Shown here: piece by piece, positions 1 to 7,745 of the stretch
Layout of the letters: every line of letters begins with the position of its first letter
How positions within the stretch are numbered: the stretch's first letter is position 1
Assembly (NCBI GenBank): GCA_024644145.1
Contig: JAHELO010000018.1
Span: forward strand, 1-12,122
Length of the DNA: 12,122 nt
DNA from: Christiangramia sp.
GTDB lineage: Bacteria > Bacteroidota > Bacteroidia > Flavobacteriales > Flavobacteriaceae
Reading direction: 5' to 3'
The notes under the pieces: model-generated
What the model was told of the DNA's origin: nothing
Seen by the model: only the letters and a program-made list of their open reading frames with translations
Databases searched by the model: none
Program-made: the position numbers and the translations under genes

Positions 1-833
1 GTGAAACTGTCTTTGGATATTATAATGATGAAGTGAGTCAATGTTTCATAACAGCAAATTCTGTAGATTTCAACAGATGGGGATGGACTAATCATTTAAC
101 CTCTGAAGATAGCTACGAGCTTACACTTTATGCTGGAGCAGGACAATGTGATAGAAACAAAGGTGACGAGGCTGGTACTGCTACCATAGATTATTCTGAT
201 GGGAAAGTTACTGTAACTTACCAAATGGTTGGGTATACCTTAAGCGAAGCTCATGTGTATATTGGATGTACTCCTTACCCACTTAAGAATGGTAAGCCAA
301 CGGTTGCTCCGGGACAGTATAACTTTAATCCAAGTCTGGGTGGCAATGTACAGTCTTACCAGGTAGGACCAATAGATGTGTCAGATCTGGATGAAGTATA
401 TGTAATTGTTCATGGCGTTGCTTGTGAAGTAATTTGCCAGTGTACTCCAGATGTGAATGGAGAAATTCCATCTTCATTCGATGGTGCAAGTGCAACCTGT
501 ACTGCAGGTAGTACAGCTTCCAATGGAAACGGAAAACCAGGCAAGAATAATAAAGCAGCAGAATCTGCAAGCTTTAATGCCTCTCCCGTTCCGTTCAACG
601 AGAAACTGACTATTCAGTATGACTTTGAATACACTTCGAAGAAAGTGGAGATCCAGGTTTACGATCTTAGTGGTAGACTTCTAAGAACTTATACAGATAA
701 AAAAGTATCTAAAGGAGATACCAAGGAGTTAAATATTGATTTCGCAATGAAAGCAAATCAGGTTTATATCCTAAGGATGGTAACAGATAGGGATGTAATT
801 ACGAAAAACGTAATATCATCTTCTAAGAAATAA
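1..833 (+). CDS. Secreted protein with T9SS type A sorting domain (5'-truncated)
   Basis: The reading frame is open from base 3 at the left edge with no stop before the TAA at 831-833, so this is the C-terminal 276 residues or so of a longer protein. The GTG at 33 is only an internal codon. Bases 3-430 encode a Gly/Tyr/Cys-rich beta domain containing ETVFGYYND, FNRWGWTN, LYAGAGQC and VAPGQYNFNPSLGG; I know similar domains from Bacteroidota surface proteins of unknown role. A Gly/Asn/Lys-rich linker follows (about 500-565). From about 570 to the end is a typical T9SS C-terminal sorting domain, with SPVPFNEKLTIQY, VYDLSGRLL and VYILRMVTD. The protein is therefore expected to cross the outer membrane by T9SS and be released or anchored at the surface. 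Several Cys residues in the upstream domain could form disulphides. The N-terminus, signal peptide and overall function are not visible. Confidence 0.85.
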   Translation, partial: ETVFGYYNDEVSQCFITANSVDFNRWGWTNHLTSEDSYELTLYAGAGQCDRNKGDEAGTATIDYSDGKVTVTYQMVGYTLSEAHVYIGCTPYPLKNGKPTVAPGQYNFNPSLGGNVQSYQVGPIDVSDLDEVYVIVHGVACEVICQCTPDVNGEIPSSFDGASATCTAGSTASNGNGKPGKNNKAAESASFNASPVPFNEKLTIQYDFEYTSKKVEIQVYDLSGRLLRTYTDKKVSKGDTKELNIDFAMKANQVYILRMVTDRDVITKNVISSSKK

Positions 834-852
834 TTCTAATTCAACCAAAAAG

Positions 853-878
853 AAAGAGCAGCCATTTGGCTGCTCTTT
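853..878. terminator. Bidirectional rho-independent terminator
   Basis: An 11-bp perfect stem, AAAGAGCAGCC (853-863) with GGCTGCTCTTT (868-878), closes on the loop ATTT. T-rich sequence follows on the plus strand. On the minus strand the stem is followed by a CTTTTTGG tract. It lies between two convergent genes, the T9SS-sorted protein and the acyl-CoA dehydrogenase, and probably ends both. Confidence 0.9.
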
Positions 879-901
879 TGCTTTATATAAGTTCAAAAAA
901 T

Positions 902-2044
902 TTAGTCTTTAAGTATGCTTCTGGAAATTACAATTTTCTGGATTTCAGAAGTTCCTTCATAGATCTGTGTGATCTTTGCATCTCTCATTAATCTTTCCAC
1001 ATGATACTCTTTCACATACCCGTTACCACCATGAACCTGAACCGCTTCAACGGTTACATCCATCGCTGTTTTAGAAGCGTATAATTTGGCCATAGCCCCA
1101 GAAAGATCATAGTTTTGTCCCTGATCTTTATCCCATGCAGCTTTCATCACCATATGACGGGAAGCTTCAATAGAAGTGTGCATATCTGCCAGTTTGAATG
1201 CGATCGCCTGGTGATTGCAAATTTCTGTACCAAAAGCTTTACGTTGTTTAGAATAATCTTTCGCCAGCTCATAAGCGCCCGCCGCAATACCTAAAGCCTG
1301 TGCAGCAATACCAATTCTACCACCAGAAAGCGTCTTCATCGCAAATTTGAAACCGAAACCGTCTTCACCAATCCTGTTCTCCTTAGGTACCTTTACGTCA
1401 TTAAAATTTAATGAATGAGTATCACTCCCACGTATTCCTAATTTCTGCTCTTTAGGACCTATTTCAAAACCTTCCCAGCCTTTCTCCACAATAAAGGCAT
1501 TAATCCCTTTATGTTTTTTCTCTTTATCTGTTTGAGCGATCACTAAAAAATAGTCGGCAGAACTACCATTGGTGATCCAGTTCTTAGTACCATTCAGTAT
1601 ATAGTGGTCTCCCTTATCTATCGCAGTGGTTCTCTGAGAAGTGGCATCACTACCGGCTTCCGGCTCAGATAAACAAAAAGCTCCCAGTTTCTCACCTGTG
1701 GTTAACTTAGATAAGTATTTGGTTTTTTGATCTTCATTTCCAAATGTGTCCAGACCCCAGCATACCAGGGAATTATTTACAGATATCATTACAGAAGCAG
1801 AGGCATCGATTTTAGAGATCTCCTCCATAGCCAATACGTATGAGATGGTATCCATACCGCCACCGCCATATTCTGGTGATGCCATCATGCCCAGAAATCC
1901 AAGTTCACCCATTTTTTTAACGAGCTCTTTCGGGAATTCCTGCTTTTCATCTCTTTCTATCACCCCGGGTAATAATTCTGCTTTCGCAAAATCACGGGCT
2001 GCATCACGTATCATTAAATGTTCTTCTGTAAGTTTAAAATCCAT
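902..2044 (-). CDS. Acyl-CoA dehydrogenase (short/branched-chain type)
   Basis: This is a 380-residue FAD-dependent acyl-CoA dehydrogenase, full length for the family. It should oxidise acyl-CoA to trans-2-enoyl-CoA in the cytoplasm and pass electrons to electron-transfer flavoprotein. The N-terminal helical domain spans about residues 1-115. The first family signature is CLSEPEAGSDATS (124-136) and the second is the QVHGGNGYVKEYHVERLMRD stretch (336-355). IYEGTSEIQ near the C-terminus gives Glu363 as the expected catalytic base, the position used in butyryl- and medium-chain enzymes. The FAD/adenine-side motif RKAFGTEICNHQAIAFKLADM (from 268) is also present. The exact acyl chain specificity cannot be read; a short-chain (butyryl-type) or branched-chain substrate from amino-acid breakdown is likely. 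It is a single-gene unit with its own promoter at 2082-2112 and a shared terminator at 853-878, divergent from anmK. Confidence 0.95.
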   Translation of the reverse strand: MDFKLTEEHLMIRDAARDFAKAELLPGVIERDEKQEFPKELVKKMGELGFLGMMASPEYGGGGMDTISYVLAMEEISKIDASASVMISVNNSLVCWGLDTFGNEDQKTKYLSKLTTGEKLGAFCLSEPEAGSDATSQRTTAIDKGDHYILNGTKNWITNGSSADYFLVIAQTDKEKKHKGINAFIVEKGWEGFEIGPKEQKLGIRGSDTHSLNFNDVKVPKENRIGEDGFGFKFAMKTLSGGRIGIAAQALGIAAGAYELAKDYSKQRKAFGTEICNHQAIAFKLADMHTSIEASRHMVMKAAWDKDQGQNYDLSGAMAKLYASKTAMDVTVEAVQVHGGNGYVKEYHVERLMRDAKITQIYEGTSEIQKIVISRSILKD

Positions 2045-2081
2045 CTGAAAAGAAATTTATAAAAAACTGATTTTTGGACGG

Positions 2082-2112
2082 CAAAGATAGCTTTTTGATA
2101 CCTATTTTTCAA
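2082..2112 (-). promoter_or_regulatory. Bacteroidota-type promoter for the acyl-CoA dehydrogenase
   Basis: Read on the minus strand, a -33 ATTG (TTG at 2112-2110) is followed after 20 nt by TATCTTTG (2089-2082), an exact match to the TAnnTTTG -7 consensus of the Bacteroidota primary sigma factor. This places the transcription start near 2076, about 30 nt ahead of the ATG at 2044. There is no GA-rich ribosome binding site, as is usual for this phylum. Confidence 0.7.
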
Positions 2113-2123
2113 TTGATATTAAG

Positions 2124-2131
2124 TATTTTTA
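2124..2131 (+). promoter_or_regulatory. Candidate -7 box for anmK
   Basis: TATTTTTA differs from the TAnnTTTG consensus only in the last base and ends 5 nt before the anmK ATG. No convincing -33 TTTG sits at the usual 19-20 nt upstream, so this is tentative. If used, transcription would start at or very near the start codon. The same block recurs before the GIY-YIG remnant at 9030-9052. Confidence 0.35.
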
Positions 2132-2136
2132 CGAAT

Positions 2137-3201
2137 ATGAAAAAAAACGATTACCGTGTGGTTGGGCTTATGTCTGGAACCTCTTTGGACGGAGTCGACC
2201 TCGTTTTTACGGAGATAAATTTTAAAGATAAGGTAGAGTTTACTATTCTGGCTTCTGAAACTATAAGCTATTCAGAAGGTTGGAGGGAAAAGTTAAGTAC
2301 AGCTATTCATCTTGAGGCAACCGCCCTCAACGAATTAGATCATGAGTATACTTCTTTTTTGGCTCATTTAATCAGCACATTTATTGATAAACACAAAATT
2401 GACCTTTTAGATGCAATATGTAGCCATGGTCATACCGTAAAACATAAACCCCGGCAGGGAATCACCTTACAAATCGGGAATCTTCCGGAACTGTCAAAAT
2501 TGCTGGGTATTCCGGTAATATGTGACTTCAGGGTTCAGGATGTTGAACTTGGCGGCCAGGGCGCTCCATTGGTTCCAATTGGCGACCGGCTATTGTTTAA
2601 AGATTATAAGTTCTGTATTAACCTGGGCGGATTTGCCAATATTTCACTGGAAAACGGTTCAGAAAGGATTGCCTTTGATATTTGCCCATTAAATACGGTC
2701 TGCAATTATTTTATGCAGAAACTTGGGCGTGAATATGATGAAGATGGAAAAATTGCCAGGTCCGGAACTTTGAATGTTGAATTGCTAAGTTCATTGAATG
2801 ATTTAAGTTATTACAAAAAAAAGCCGCCTAAATCTTTGGGGATAGAATGGGTGAACTCTCATATAATACCAATGCTGGAAAGTTCTCAGGTCGAAATTCC
2901 TTCTATACTTCACACTTTTTGTGTGCACGCAGCTGAACAAATAGCTGCTTCTCTTGATAATGACCCCGGGTCTACCGTGCTTCTAACCGGAGGAGGAGCC
3001 TATAACGGCTTTTTTGTTGAACAACTGAGATCCAAATCTGCCTGTGATTTTGTTTTACCACCCGCAGATATAATAGATTTTAAGGAAGCCTTGATATTCG
3101 CCTTACTGGGAGTCTTGCGTTTACGGGATGAAGTGAACGTATTAAGTTCAGTGACCGGAGCAAAAATGGATCATTCTTCAGGCAGAATATATGAACCCTG
3201 A
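2137..3201 (+). CDS. anmK: Anhydro-N-acetylmuramic acid kinase
   Basis: AnmK opens the 1,6-anhydro ring of anhydro-MurNAc and phosphorylates it to MurNAc-6-phosphate, a cytoplasmic step in peptidoglycan recycling. The protein has 354 residues from the ATG at 2137. GLMSGTSLDGVD (10-21) is the ATP-binding motif. DFRVQDVELGGQGAPLVP (130-147) carries the expected catalytic Asp, most likely Asp135. NLGGFANIS (162-170), LLTGGGAYN (282-290) and FKEALIFALLG (315-325) complete the family pattern. I chose 2137 because the VVGLMSGTSLDG motif normally begins about 7-10 residues from the N-terminus. An upstream in-frame TTG at 2074 would add 21 atypical residues and overlap the divergent promoter. A candidate -7 box lies only 5 nt before the ATG, so the message may be leaderless or nearly so. 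Confidence 0.95.
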   Translation: MKKNDYRVVGLMSGTSLDGVDLVFTEINFKDKVEFTILASETISYSEGWREKLSTAIHLEATALNELDHEYTSFLAHLISTFIDKHKIDLLDAICSHGHTVKHKPRQGITLQIGNLPELSKLLGIPVICDFRVQDVELGGQGAPLVPIGDRLLFKDYKFCINLGGFANISLENGSERIAFDICPLNTVCNYFMQKLGREYDEDGKIARSGTLNVELLSSLNDLSYYKKKPPKSLGIEWVNSHIIPMLESSQVEIPSILHTFCVHAAEQIAASLDNDPGSTVLLTGGGAYNGFFVEQLRSKSACDFVLPPADIIDFKEALIFALLGVLRLRDEVNVLSSVTGAKMDHSSGRIYEP

Positions 3202-3240
3202 AAATTTCAATAAATTCCAAATCTAGCCTGCTTAGTTTTT

Positions 3241-3248
3241 TATATTTG
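3241..3248 (+). promoter_or_regulatory. -7 box upstream of the amino-acid dehydrogenase
   Basis: TATATTTG matches the TAnnTTTG consensus exactly and lies 17 nt before the ATG at 3266, implying a leader of roughly 10-13 nt. No clear TTTG is present 19 nt upstream. The same octamer precedes all three tRNA genes in this window. Confidence 0.55.
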
Positions 3249-3265
3249 CTACAAAATATTTCAAA

Positions 3266-4492
3266 ATGAAAGAATTACTCAAGATATACGAAAATAAAGA
3301 ACCGGAAATTGTTTTTAACTGGAAAGATTCTGAAACTGAGGCCGAAGGCTGGACAGTGATCAACTCTTTAAGAGGGGGCGCTGCTGGTGGCGGAACCAGG
3401 ATGAGACAGGGTTTAGACCAGAACGAAGTGCTATCATTGGCTAAGACAATGGAAGTGAAATTTACGGTCTCTGGCCCGGCCATTGGTGGTGCGAAATCAG
3501 GAATTAATTTCGATCCGGCAGACCCGCGGAAAAAAGGTGTACTGGAGCGATGGTATAAAGCCGTTTCGCCACTATTAAAAAGCTATTACGGTACCGGTGG
3601 AGATCTTAATGTAGATGAGATCCATGAGGTAATTCCAATTACCGAGAATTGTGGAGTTTGGCATCCACAGGAAGGTGTGTTTAACGGACATTTTCATCCT
3701 ACTGAAGCCGACAAGATCAATAGAATAGGTCAGTTAAGACAGGGAGTGATCAAGGTACTTGAGAATACTAAGTTTTCACCAGACATCAGTAGAAAATATA
3801 CGGTGGCAGATATGATTACCGGTTACGGAGTTGCTGAGGCTGTGCACCATTATTATACGATCTATGGTGGCGATATTAAAGGTAAAAGAGCGATTGTACA
3901 GGGCTTCGGAAATGTAGGTTCAGCCGCTGCGTACTATCTGGCCCAAATGGGTGCTAAGATCGTGGGAATTATAGACCGTGCCGGCGGATTAATAAATGAG
4001 GAAGGATTCAGTTTTGAAGAGATCAAACAAATGTTCCTTGATAAGGATGGTAATGCACTAAGACATGACAACCTAATACCCTTTGAAGAAATCAATGAAA
4101 AAGTATGGAAACTGGATGCAGAAATCTTTGCTCCTTGTGCGGCTTCCCGACTTATATCCAAAGACCAGATCACCAATCTTATAGATAGAAAACTTGAAGT
4201 GATCTCCTGCGGGGCAAATGTTCCTTTTGCAGATAAAGAAATCTTCTTTGGCCCTATTATGGAATATACAGATGAGCGCGTAAGCCTTATTCCTGATTTT
4301 ATTTCCAATTGTGGTATGGCACGCGTTTTTGCTTACTTTATGGAAAGAAGAGTACAAATGACAGATGAGGCGATTTTTAATGACACGTCTATGACCATTA
4401 AGAATGCTATACAAAACACATTTGATAACAACAGCAGTAAAACGAACATTAGTAAAACGGCTTTCGAAGTTGCTCTTAAACAGCTTGTTTAA
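3266..4492 (+). CDS. Glu/Leu/Phe/Val-family amino-acid dehydrogenase
   Basis: This 408-residue protein belongs to the ELFV dehydrogenase family, which reversibly deaminates an amino acid to its 2-oxo acid with NAD(P)+. The N-terminal substrate domain has GGAAGGGTRM (37-46), the GPAIGGAKSGI block (70-80) with the expected catalytic Lys77, and GTGGDLNVDE, where Asp113 probably corresponds to the catalytic Asp of the APDVGT motif in other members. The Rossmann domain has AIVQGFGNVGSAAAYYLAQMGAKIVGIID (209-237) with GFGNVG as the dinucleotide-binding loop. Substrate cannot be assigned. The length is between a typical leucine dehydrogenase (about 360) and a hexameric glutamate dehydrogenase (about 450), and the Asp motif differs from both. 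It is transcribed alone or ahead of exbB; the 112-nt gap to exbB has no strong terminator. Confidence 0.9.
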   Translation: MKELLKIYENKEPEIVFNWKDSETEAEGWTVINSLRGGAAGGGTRMRQGLDQNEVLSLAKTMEVKFTVSGPAIGGAKSGINFDPADPRKKGVLERWYKAVSPLLKSYYGTGGDLNVDEIHEVIPITENCGVWHPQEGVFNGHFHPTEADKINRIGQLRQGVIKVLENTKFSPDISRKYTVADMITGYGVAEAVHHYYTIYGGDIKGKRAIVQGFGNVGSAAAYYLAQMGAKIVGIIDRAGGLINEEGFSFEEIKQMFLDKDGNALRHDNLIPFEEINEKVWKLDAEIFAPCAASRLISKDQITNLIDRKLEVISCGANVPFADKEIFFGPIMEYTDERVSLIPDFISNCGMARVFAYFMERRVQMTDEAIFNDTSMTIKNAIQNTFDNNSSKTNISKTAFEVALKQLV

Positions 4493-4604
4493 AAGTTTGT
4501 GTAAAGAATTTATCGGGGCCGGTAAAACCGTTCTGCTGTTTAATTAAATTTGGTTACAATTAAAATCATTCTAGTACGTTACATTTAAAAACCCATTTAT
4601 ACAT

Positions 4605-5306
4605 ATGCTTAACTTTTTTCAGCAGGACGAAGTGGCTGAAGCTGCACAGGCAGCAGAGCCGGTCGTAGAAGAAAAGACCTTATCATTATTCGATCTAATG
4701 TTTAGTGGTGGTCTTGGCGGTCAGATCATAATTATCATTCTTTTTATTCTCTTATTCGCGGCGGTTTATATTTACTTTGAAAGGTTGTTTGCCATTAAGG
4801 CAGCAAGTAAAGTAGATAAGAACTTTATGCTGCAGATTAAGGACAGCGTTTTAAACGGAAATATTGAGTCTGCAAAGATTCGATGTGCACAAAGTGATTC
4901 ACCGGTAGCCCGGCTTACCGAAAAAGGAATTTCCAGGATTGGAAGTCCGCTGGAAGATATTAACACTGCCATTGAAAATGCGGGGCGTCTTGAAGTTTAT
5001 AAACTTGAGAAAAACGTTAGTATCCTTGCTACTGTCGCTGGTGCTGCGCCTATGATCGGGTTCTTAGGGACCGTTATTGGTATGGTGCTTGCATTCCATG
5101 AACTGGCTACGAGTAGTGGTCAGGCTCAGATGGGTGCCCTGGCAGAAGGTATATATACCGCCATGACTACCACTGTTGCAGGTTTAATTGTGGGGATTAT
5201 AGCGTATATAGGATATAATCACCTGGTTGTAAAAACAGATAAAGTGGTGCATCAGATGGAAGCAACAGCAGTAGATTTCCTTGATCTCCTAAACGAACCT
5301 GCTTAA
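4605..5306 (+). CDS. exbB: MotA/TolQ/ExbB proton channel protein
   Basis: ExbB is the inner-membrane scaffold of the ExbB-ExbD proton channel that powers TonB-dependent outer-membrane transport. The protein has 233 residues. After an acidic Ala/Glu-rich N-terminus (about 1-30) comes TM1 (40-57, mostly Ile/Leu/Phe), a cytoplasmic region (about 60-138), TM2 with the family signature APMIGFLGTVIGM (148-160) and TM3 (about 186-206, starting in YTAMTTTVAGLIVGI). This three-TM layout and the signature are diagnostic of the MotA/TolQ/ExbB family. The ExbB rather than TolQ call rests on the following exbD and tonB genes. It opens a four-gene run with exbD only 1 nt downstream. A weak TACATTTA (4580-4587), 17 nt before the ATG, could be the operon's -7 box. 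Confidence 0.93.
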   Translation: MLNFFQQDEVAEAAQAAEPVVEEKTLSLFDLMFSGGLGGQIIIIILFILLFAAVYIYFERLFAIKAASKVDKNFMLQIKDSVLNGNIESAKIRCAQSDSPVARLTEKGISRIGSPLEDINTAIENAGRLEVYKLEKNVSILATVAGAAPMIGFLGTVIGMVLAFHELATSSGQAQMGALAEGIYTAMTTTVAGLIVGIIAYIGYNHLVVKTDKVVHQMEATAVDFLDLLNEPA

Positions 5307-5307
5307 T

Positions 5308-5700
5308 ATGAATTTAAGAGGAAGAAATAAAATAAGCCCTGAGTTTAGCATGAGCTCGATGACAGATGTGGTTTTCCTGCTGCTCATCTTTTTCATGCTA
5401 ACCTCTCCGGTGATCACTCCTGAAGCCCTGGATCTTATCCTGCCAAAAGCTAAGGGTAAAACTACCAGTAAGCAAACCCTTTCTGTAAGTATTACAAAAG
5501 ACTTGCAGGTATATATAAATAGTGAAAGAATAAGCAGCAGTTCTCTTGAATCTACGCTTAAGAGCAAACTTTCTGGAGAAGAGAATCCTACGATCATTTT
5601 AAGGGCAGAAGAAGGAGTGCCAATAGAAAAGGCTGTAAATGTAATGGATATCGCAAATAGAAATAGTTACAAGATCGTACTCGCGGTAAAACCCGAATAG
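5308..5700 (+). CDS. exbD: Biopolymer transporter ExbD/TolR family
   Basis: ExbD partners ExbB in the proton channel and contacts TonB in the periplasm. The 130-residue protein has a short basic cytoplasmic N-terminus (MNLRGRNKISPEF), one TM helix (about 18-36) opening with SMTDVVFLLLIFFML, and a periplasmic domain to the end. Asp20 in the membrane helix is the protonatable residue conserved in ExbD/TolR (Asp25 in E. coli ExbD). The ATG follows the exbB TAA by 1 nt, and tonB follows after 1 nt, which implies translational coupling and equal expression. Confidence 0.93.
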   Translation: MNLRGRNKISPEFSMSSMTDVVFLLLIFFMLTSPVITPEALDLILPKAKGKTTSKQTLSVSITKDLQVYINSERISSSSLESTLKSKLSGEENPTIILRAEEGVPIEKAVNVMDIANRNSYKIVLAVKPE

Positions 5701-5701
5701 A

Positions 5702-6523
5702 ATGTCTTTGCTGGAAACCAAACACGAAAAGAAGTCATTTACCATTACAGTGGTTATCCATGTAGTGCTAATCCTTCTGTTGATATTTTTTGGTCTTACC
5801 TACCTTGATCCGCCACCGGAAAGTGGTATTGCTATTAATTTTGGTACCTCTGAAGTTGGTTCGGGAAATGAACAGCCAAAAGAGCCGGTAAGATCGGCGC
5901 CTAAAAAGGTAGCGGCAGAGCCGGTAAAATCTGAACCGGTAATTGAAAAAGAGGTGGTGACTCAAAATATTGAGGAGGCCCCTGTGATTGAGAAAAAGAA
6001 AAAACAGCCAAAACCGGTTGAGAATAAGCAGCCGGAGCCTAAGAAAGAACCTGTTCCGGTTAAAAAGCCCGAACCAAAACCAGATAAGTCTACAAACGAT
6101 GCTTTGAGTAGTATCCTGAATGGACCAGAAAGATCTGGTACGGCTACTGGTGGTGAAGGGAACGACAATGCTGCCGGGGATAAAGGAAGTCCCGATGGAG
6201 ATCCTAAAGCAAATTCATACTATGGTCAGGGTGCTGGATTAGATGGTGACGGGAATTACCGCTTAGGAGGACGTAAGGCGCTGAATAAGGAAAAATTTGT
6301 TCAGGATTGTAATGAATCGGGGATCGTAGTGGTGAAAATAGTTGTAGATCAATCTGGGCGCGTGATTAGTGCTCAACCCGGTATGAAAGGAACTACAAAC
6401 AGTGCTTCATGTTTAACCGAACCAGCCCGGAGGGCGGCTCTGGCAACGCGGTTCAATAGCGATTCTAATGCACCTTCAACCCAGGTGGGTACAATTGTGT
6501 ACGATTTTAAACTTACCGAATAA
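5702..6523 (+). CDS. tonB: Energy transducer TonB-like protein
   Basis: This 273-residue protein has the TonB layout. A short cytoplasmic tail precedes one TM helix (13-34, SFTITVVIHVVLILLLIFF) with His20 inside it, as at the functionally important His20 of E. coli TonB. A Pro/Lys/Glu-rich periplasmic spacer follows (about 57-129, repeated EPV/KKP/PKP units), then a Gly/Asp-rich stretch (145-187). The C-terminal domain (188-273), with GIVVVKIVVDQSGRVISAQ and a final IVYDFKL strand, is TonB-like. It would carry proton-motive-force energy from ExbBD to SusC/TonB-dependent receptors. Two Cys residues (203, 237) in the C-terminal domain could form a disulphide. TolA is an alternative name for this architecture, but there is no tolB or pal nearby. 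The stop codon directly abuts the likely folC start. Confidence 0.85.
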   Translation: MSLLETKHEKKSFTITVVIHVVLILLLIFFGLTYLDPPPESGIAINFGTSEVGSGNEQPKEPVRSAPKKVAAEPVKSEPVIEKEVVTQNIEEAPVIEKKKKQPKPVENKQPEPKKEPVPVKKPEPKPDKSTNDALSSILNGPERSGTATGGEGNDNAAGDKGSPDGDPKANSYYGQGAGLDGDGNYRLGGRKALNKEKFVQDCNESGIVVVKIVVDQSGRVISAQPGMKGTTNSASCLTEPARRAALATRFNSDSNAPSTQVGTIVYDFKLTE

Positions 6524-7744
6524 TTGAGAACTTATCCCGAAACTGTTGAGTGGATGTTTCAGCAGTTGCCTATGTATCAGCGAATAGGTAAGCAGGCTTT
6601 TAAGAAAGATCTTTCCAATACCCTTAAGCTGGCAGAACATCTTGGTGGACCGGAAAGGAAATTTAAAAGTATTCATGTTGCCGGTACTAATGGTAAAGGA
6701 TCTGTGAGCCATATGTTAGCCTCGGTTTTTCAGGCTGCAGGCTATAAAACCGGCTTATATACTTCTCCTCACCTTAAAGATTTCAGAGAAAGAATTAGAA
6801 TTAATGGAAGTCTTATCTCTCAGGAAAAAGTGGTTGCTTTCATTGATAGTAACTATAGATTTCTGCAGGAAAATAAGCTAAGTTTTTTTGAAATGACGGT
6901 AGGAATGGCTTTTGATTATTTTGCGAATGAAGAAGTAGATATCGCCATTATTGAAACCGGGATGGGAGGCAGGTTAGATTCCACCAATATTATTGTTCCT
7001 GAATTATCTGTGATCACCAATATAGGATTAGATCACACCGCCTTTCTTGGGAATGACCTTGCAGAGATCGCCGGGGAAAAGGCCGGGATTATAAAGAAAG
7101 GCCGTCCGGTTGTTATAGGGGAGAAACAATATGAAACCTGTTCCGTATTTCAGCATAAGGCTGAAGAAACCGGATCTAAATTATATTTCGCTCAGGATTT
7201 TCAATTTCAGGATTTGCATACAGACCTAAAAGGCGATTATCAGAAAAAGAATATACGTACCGTAAGGGCAGCAATTACCATTCTTGAAGAGCAAGGCTGG
7301 AAGTTGAATGAAGAAGCGATTAAAAATGGTCTTAATAGCGTAAAACTTCACACCGGGCTACAGGGGCGTTGGGATGTACTAAGAGAAAAACCAAAAGTCA
7401 TTTGTGATACAGCTCATAATGCTGAGGGTCTGGAACTGGTTATGGATCAGTTGAAGAAAGAAAAATTTCAGCAATTGCATATAGTATTGGGAGTGGTAAA
7501 TGATAAGGACCTTTCAACTGTATTGCCACTCTTCCCTAAAGAAGCAAAATACTACTTTTCCAAACCTGATGTTCCTCGTGGTCAGGACGCGCAAATCCTT
7601 AAAGAGGCCGCTGCAAAGTTCAGTCTGCTAGGAGATATATACGATAGTGTGCAGGATGCCTATCTTGCTGCGCAGGAACATTCTCTGGATGAGGATGTTA
7701 TCTTTATTGGCGGTAGTAATTTTACTGTGGCTGAAGTATTATAA
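6524..7744 (+). CDS. folC: Folylpolyglutamate synthase / dihydrofolate synthase, TTG start
   Basis: FolC is a cytoplasmic Mur-ligase-family enzyme that adds glutamate to dihydropteroate and/or folates using ATP. The 406-residue protein has the P-loop HVAGTNGKGS (51-60), ETGMGGRLDSTN (144-155), ITNIGLDH (164-171), GEKAGIIK (184-191, containing the lysine carbamylated in the family), GRW (281-283) and DTAHN (295-299). The first in-frame start is TTG at 6524, immediately after the tonB TAA. The first ATG is at 6554, but it would cut the conserved N-terminal ETVEWMFQQLPMYQR region, so TTG is preferred. folC is in the same frame as tonB and is the last gene of the exbB-exbD-tonB-folC run. There is no obvious functional link to TonB; the linkage seems positional. 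Confidence 0.92.
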   Translation: MRTYPETVEWMFQQLPMYQRIGKQAFKKDLSNTLKLAEHLGGPERKFKSIHVAGTNGKGSVSHMLASVFQAAGYKTGLYTSPHLKDFRERIRINGSLISQEKVVAFIDSNYRFLQENKLSFFEMTVGMAFDYFANEEVDIAIIETGMGGRLDSTNIIVPELSVITNIGLDHTAFLGNDLAEIAGEKAGIIKKGRPVVIGEKQYETCSVFQHKAEETGSKLYFAQDFQFQDLHTDLKGDYQKKNIRTVRAAITILEEQGWKLNEEAIKNGLNSVKLHTGLQGRWDVLREKPKVICDTAHNAEGLELVMDQLKKEKFQQLHIVLGVVNDKDLSTVLPLFPKEAKYYFSKPDVPRGQDAQILKEAAAKFSLLGDIYDSVQDAYLAAQEHSLDEDVIFIGGSNFTVAEVL

Positions 7745-7745
7745 G

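Noticed and set aside
2074..2136. Possible earlier start (TTG at 2074) for anmK
   Set aside because: The extra 21 residues precede the family's normal N-terminus and overlap the divergent dehydrogenase promoter; ATG 2137 fits better.
3934..4414. Two long antisense reading frames inside the amino-acid dehydrogenase
   Set aside because: They mirror a well-conserved coding gene and their translations show no recognisable domain or start context.
4493..4604. Hairpin candidate in the gap between the dehydrogenase and exbB (CGGTAAAACCG, AAACAGC...GCTGTTT)
   Set aside because: The inner stem is 4 bp and the outer pairing spans about 50 nt without a U-tract, so it is not a credible terminator or riboswitch.
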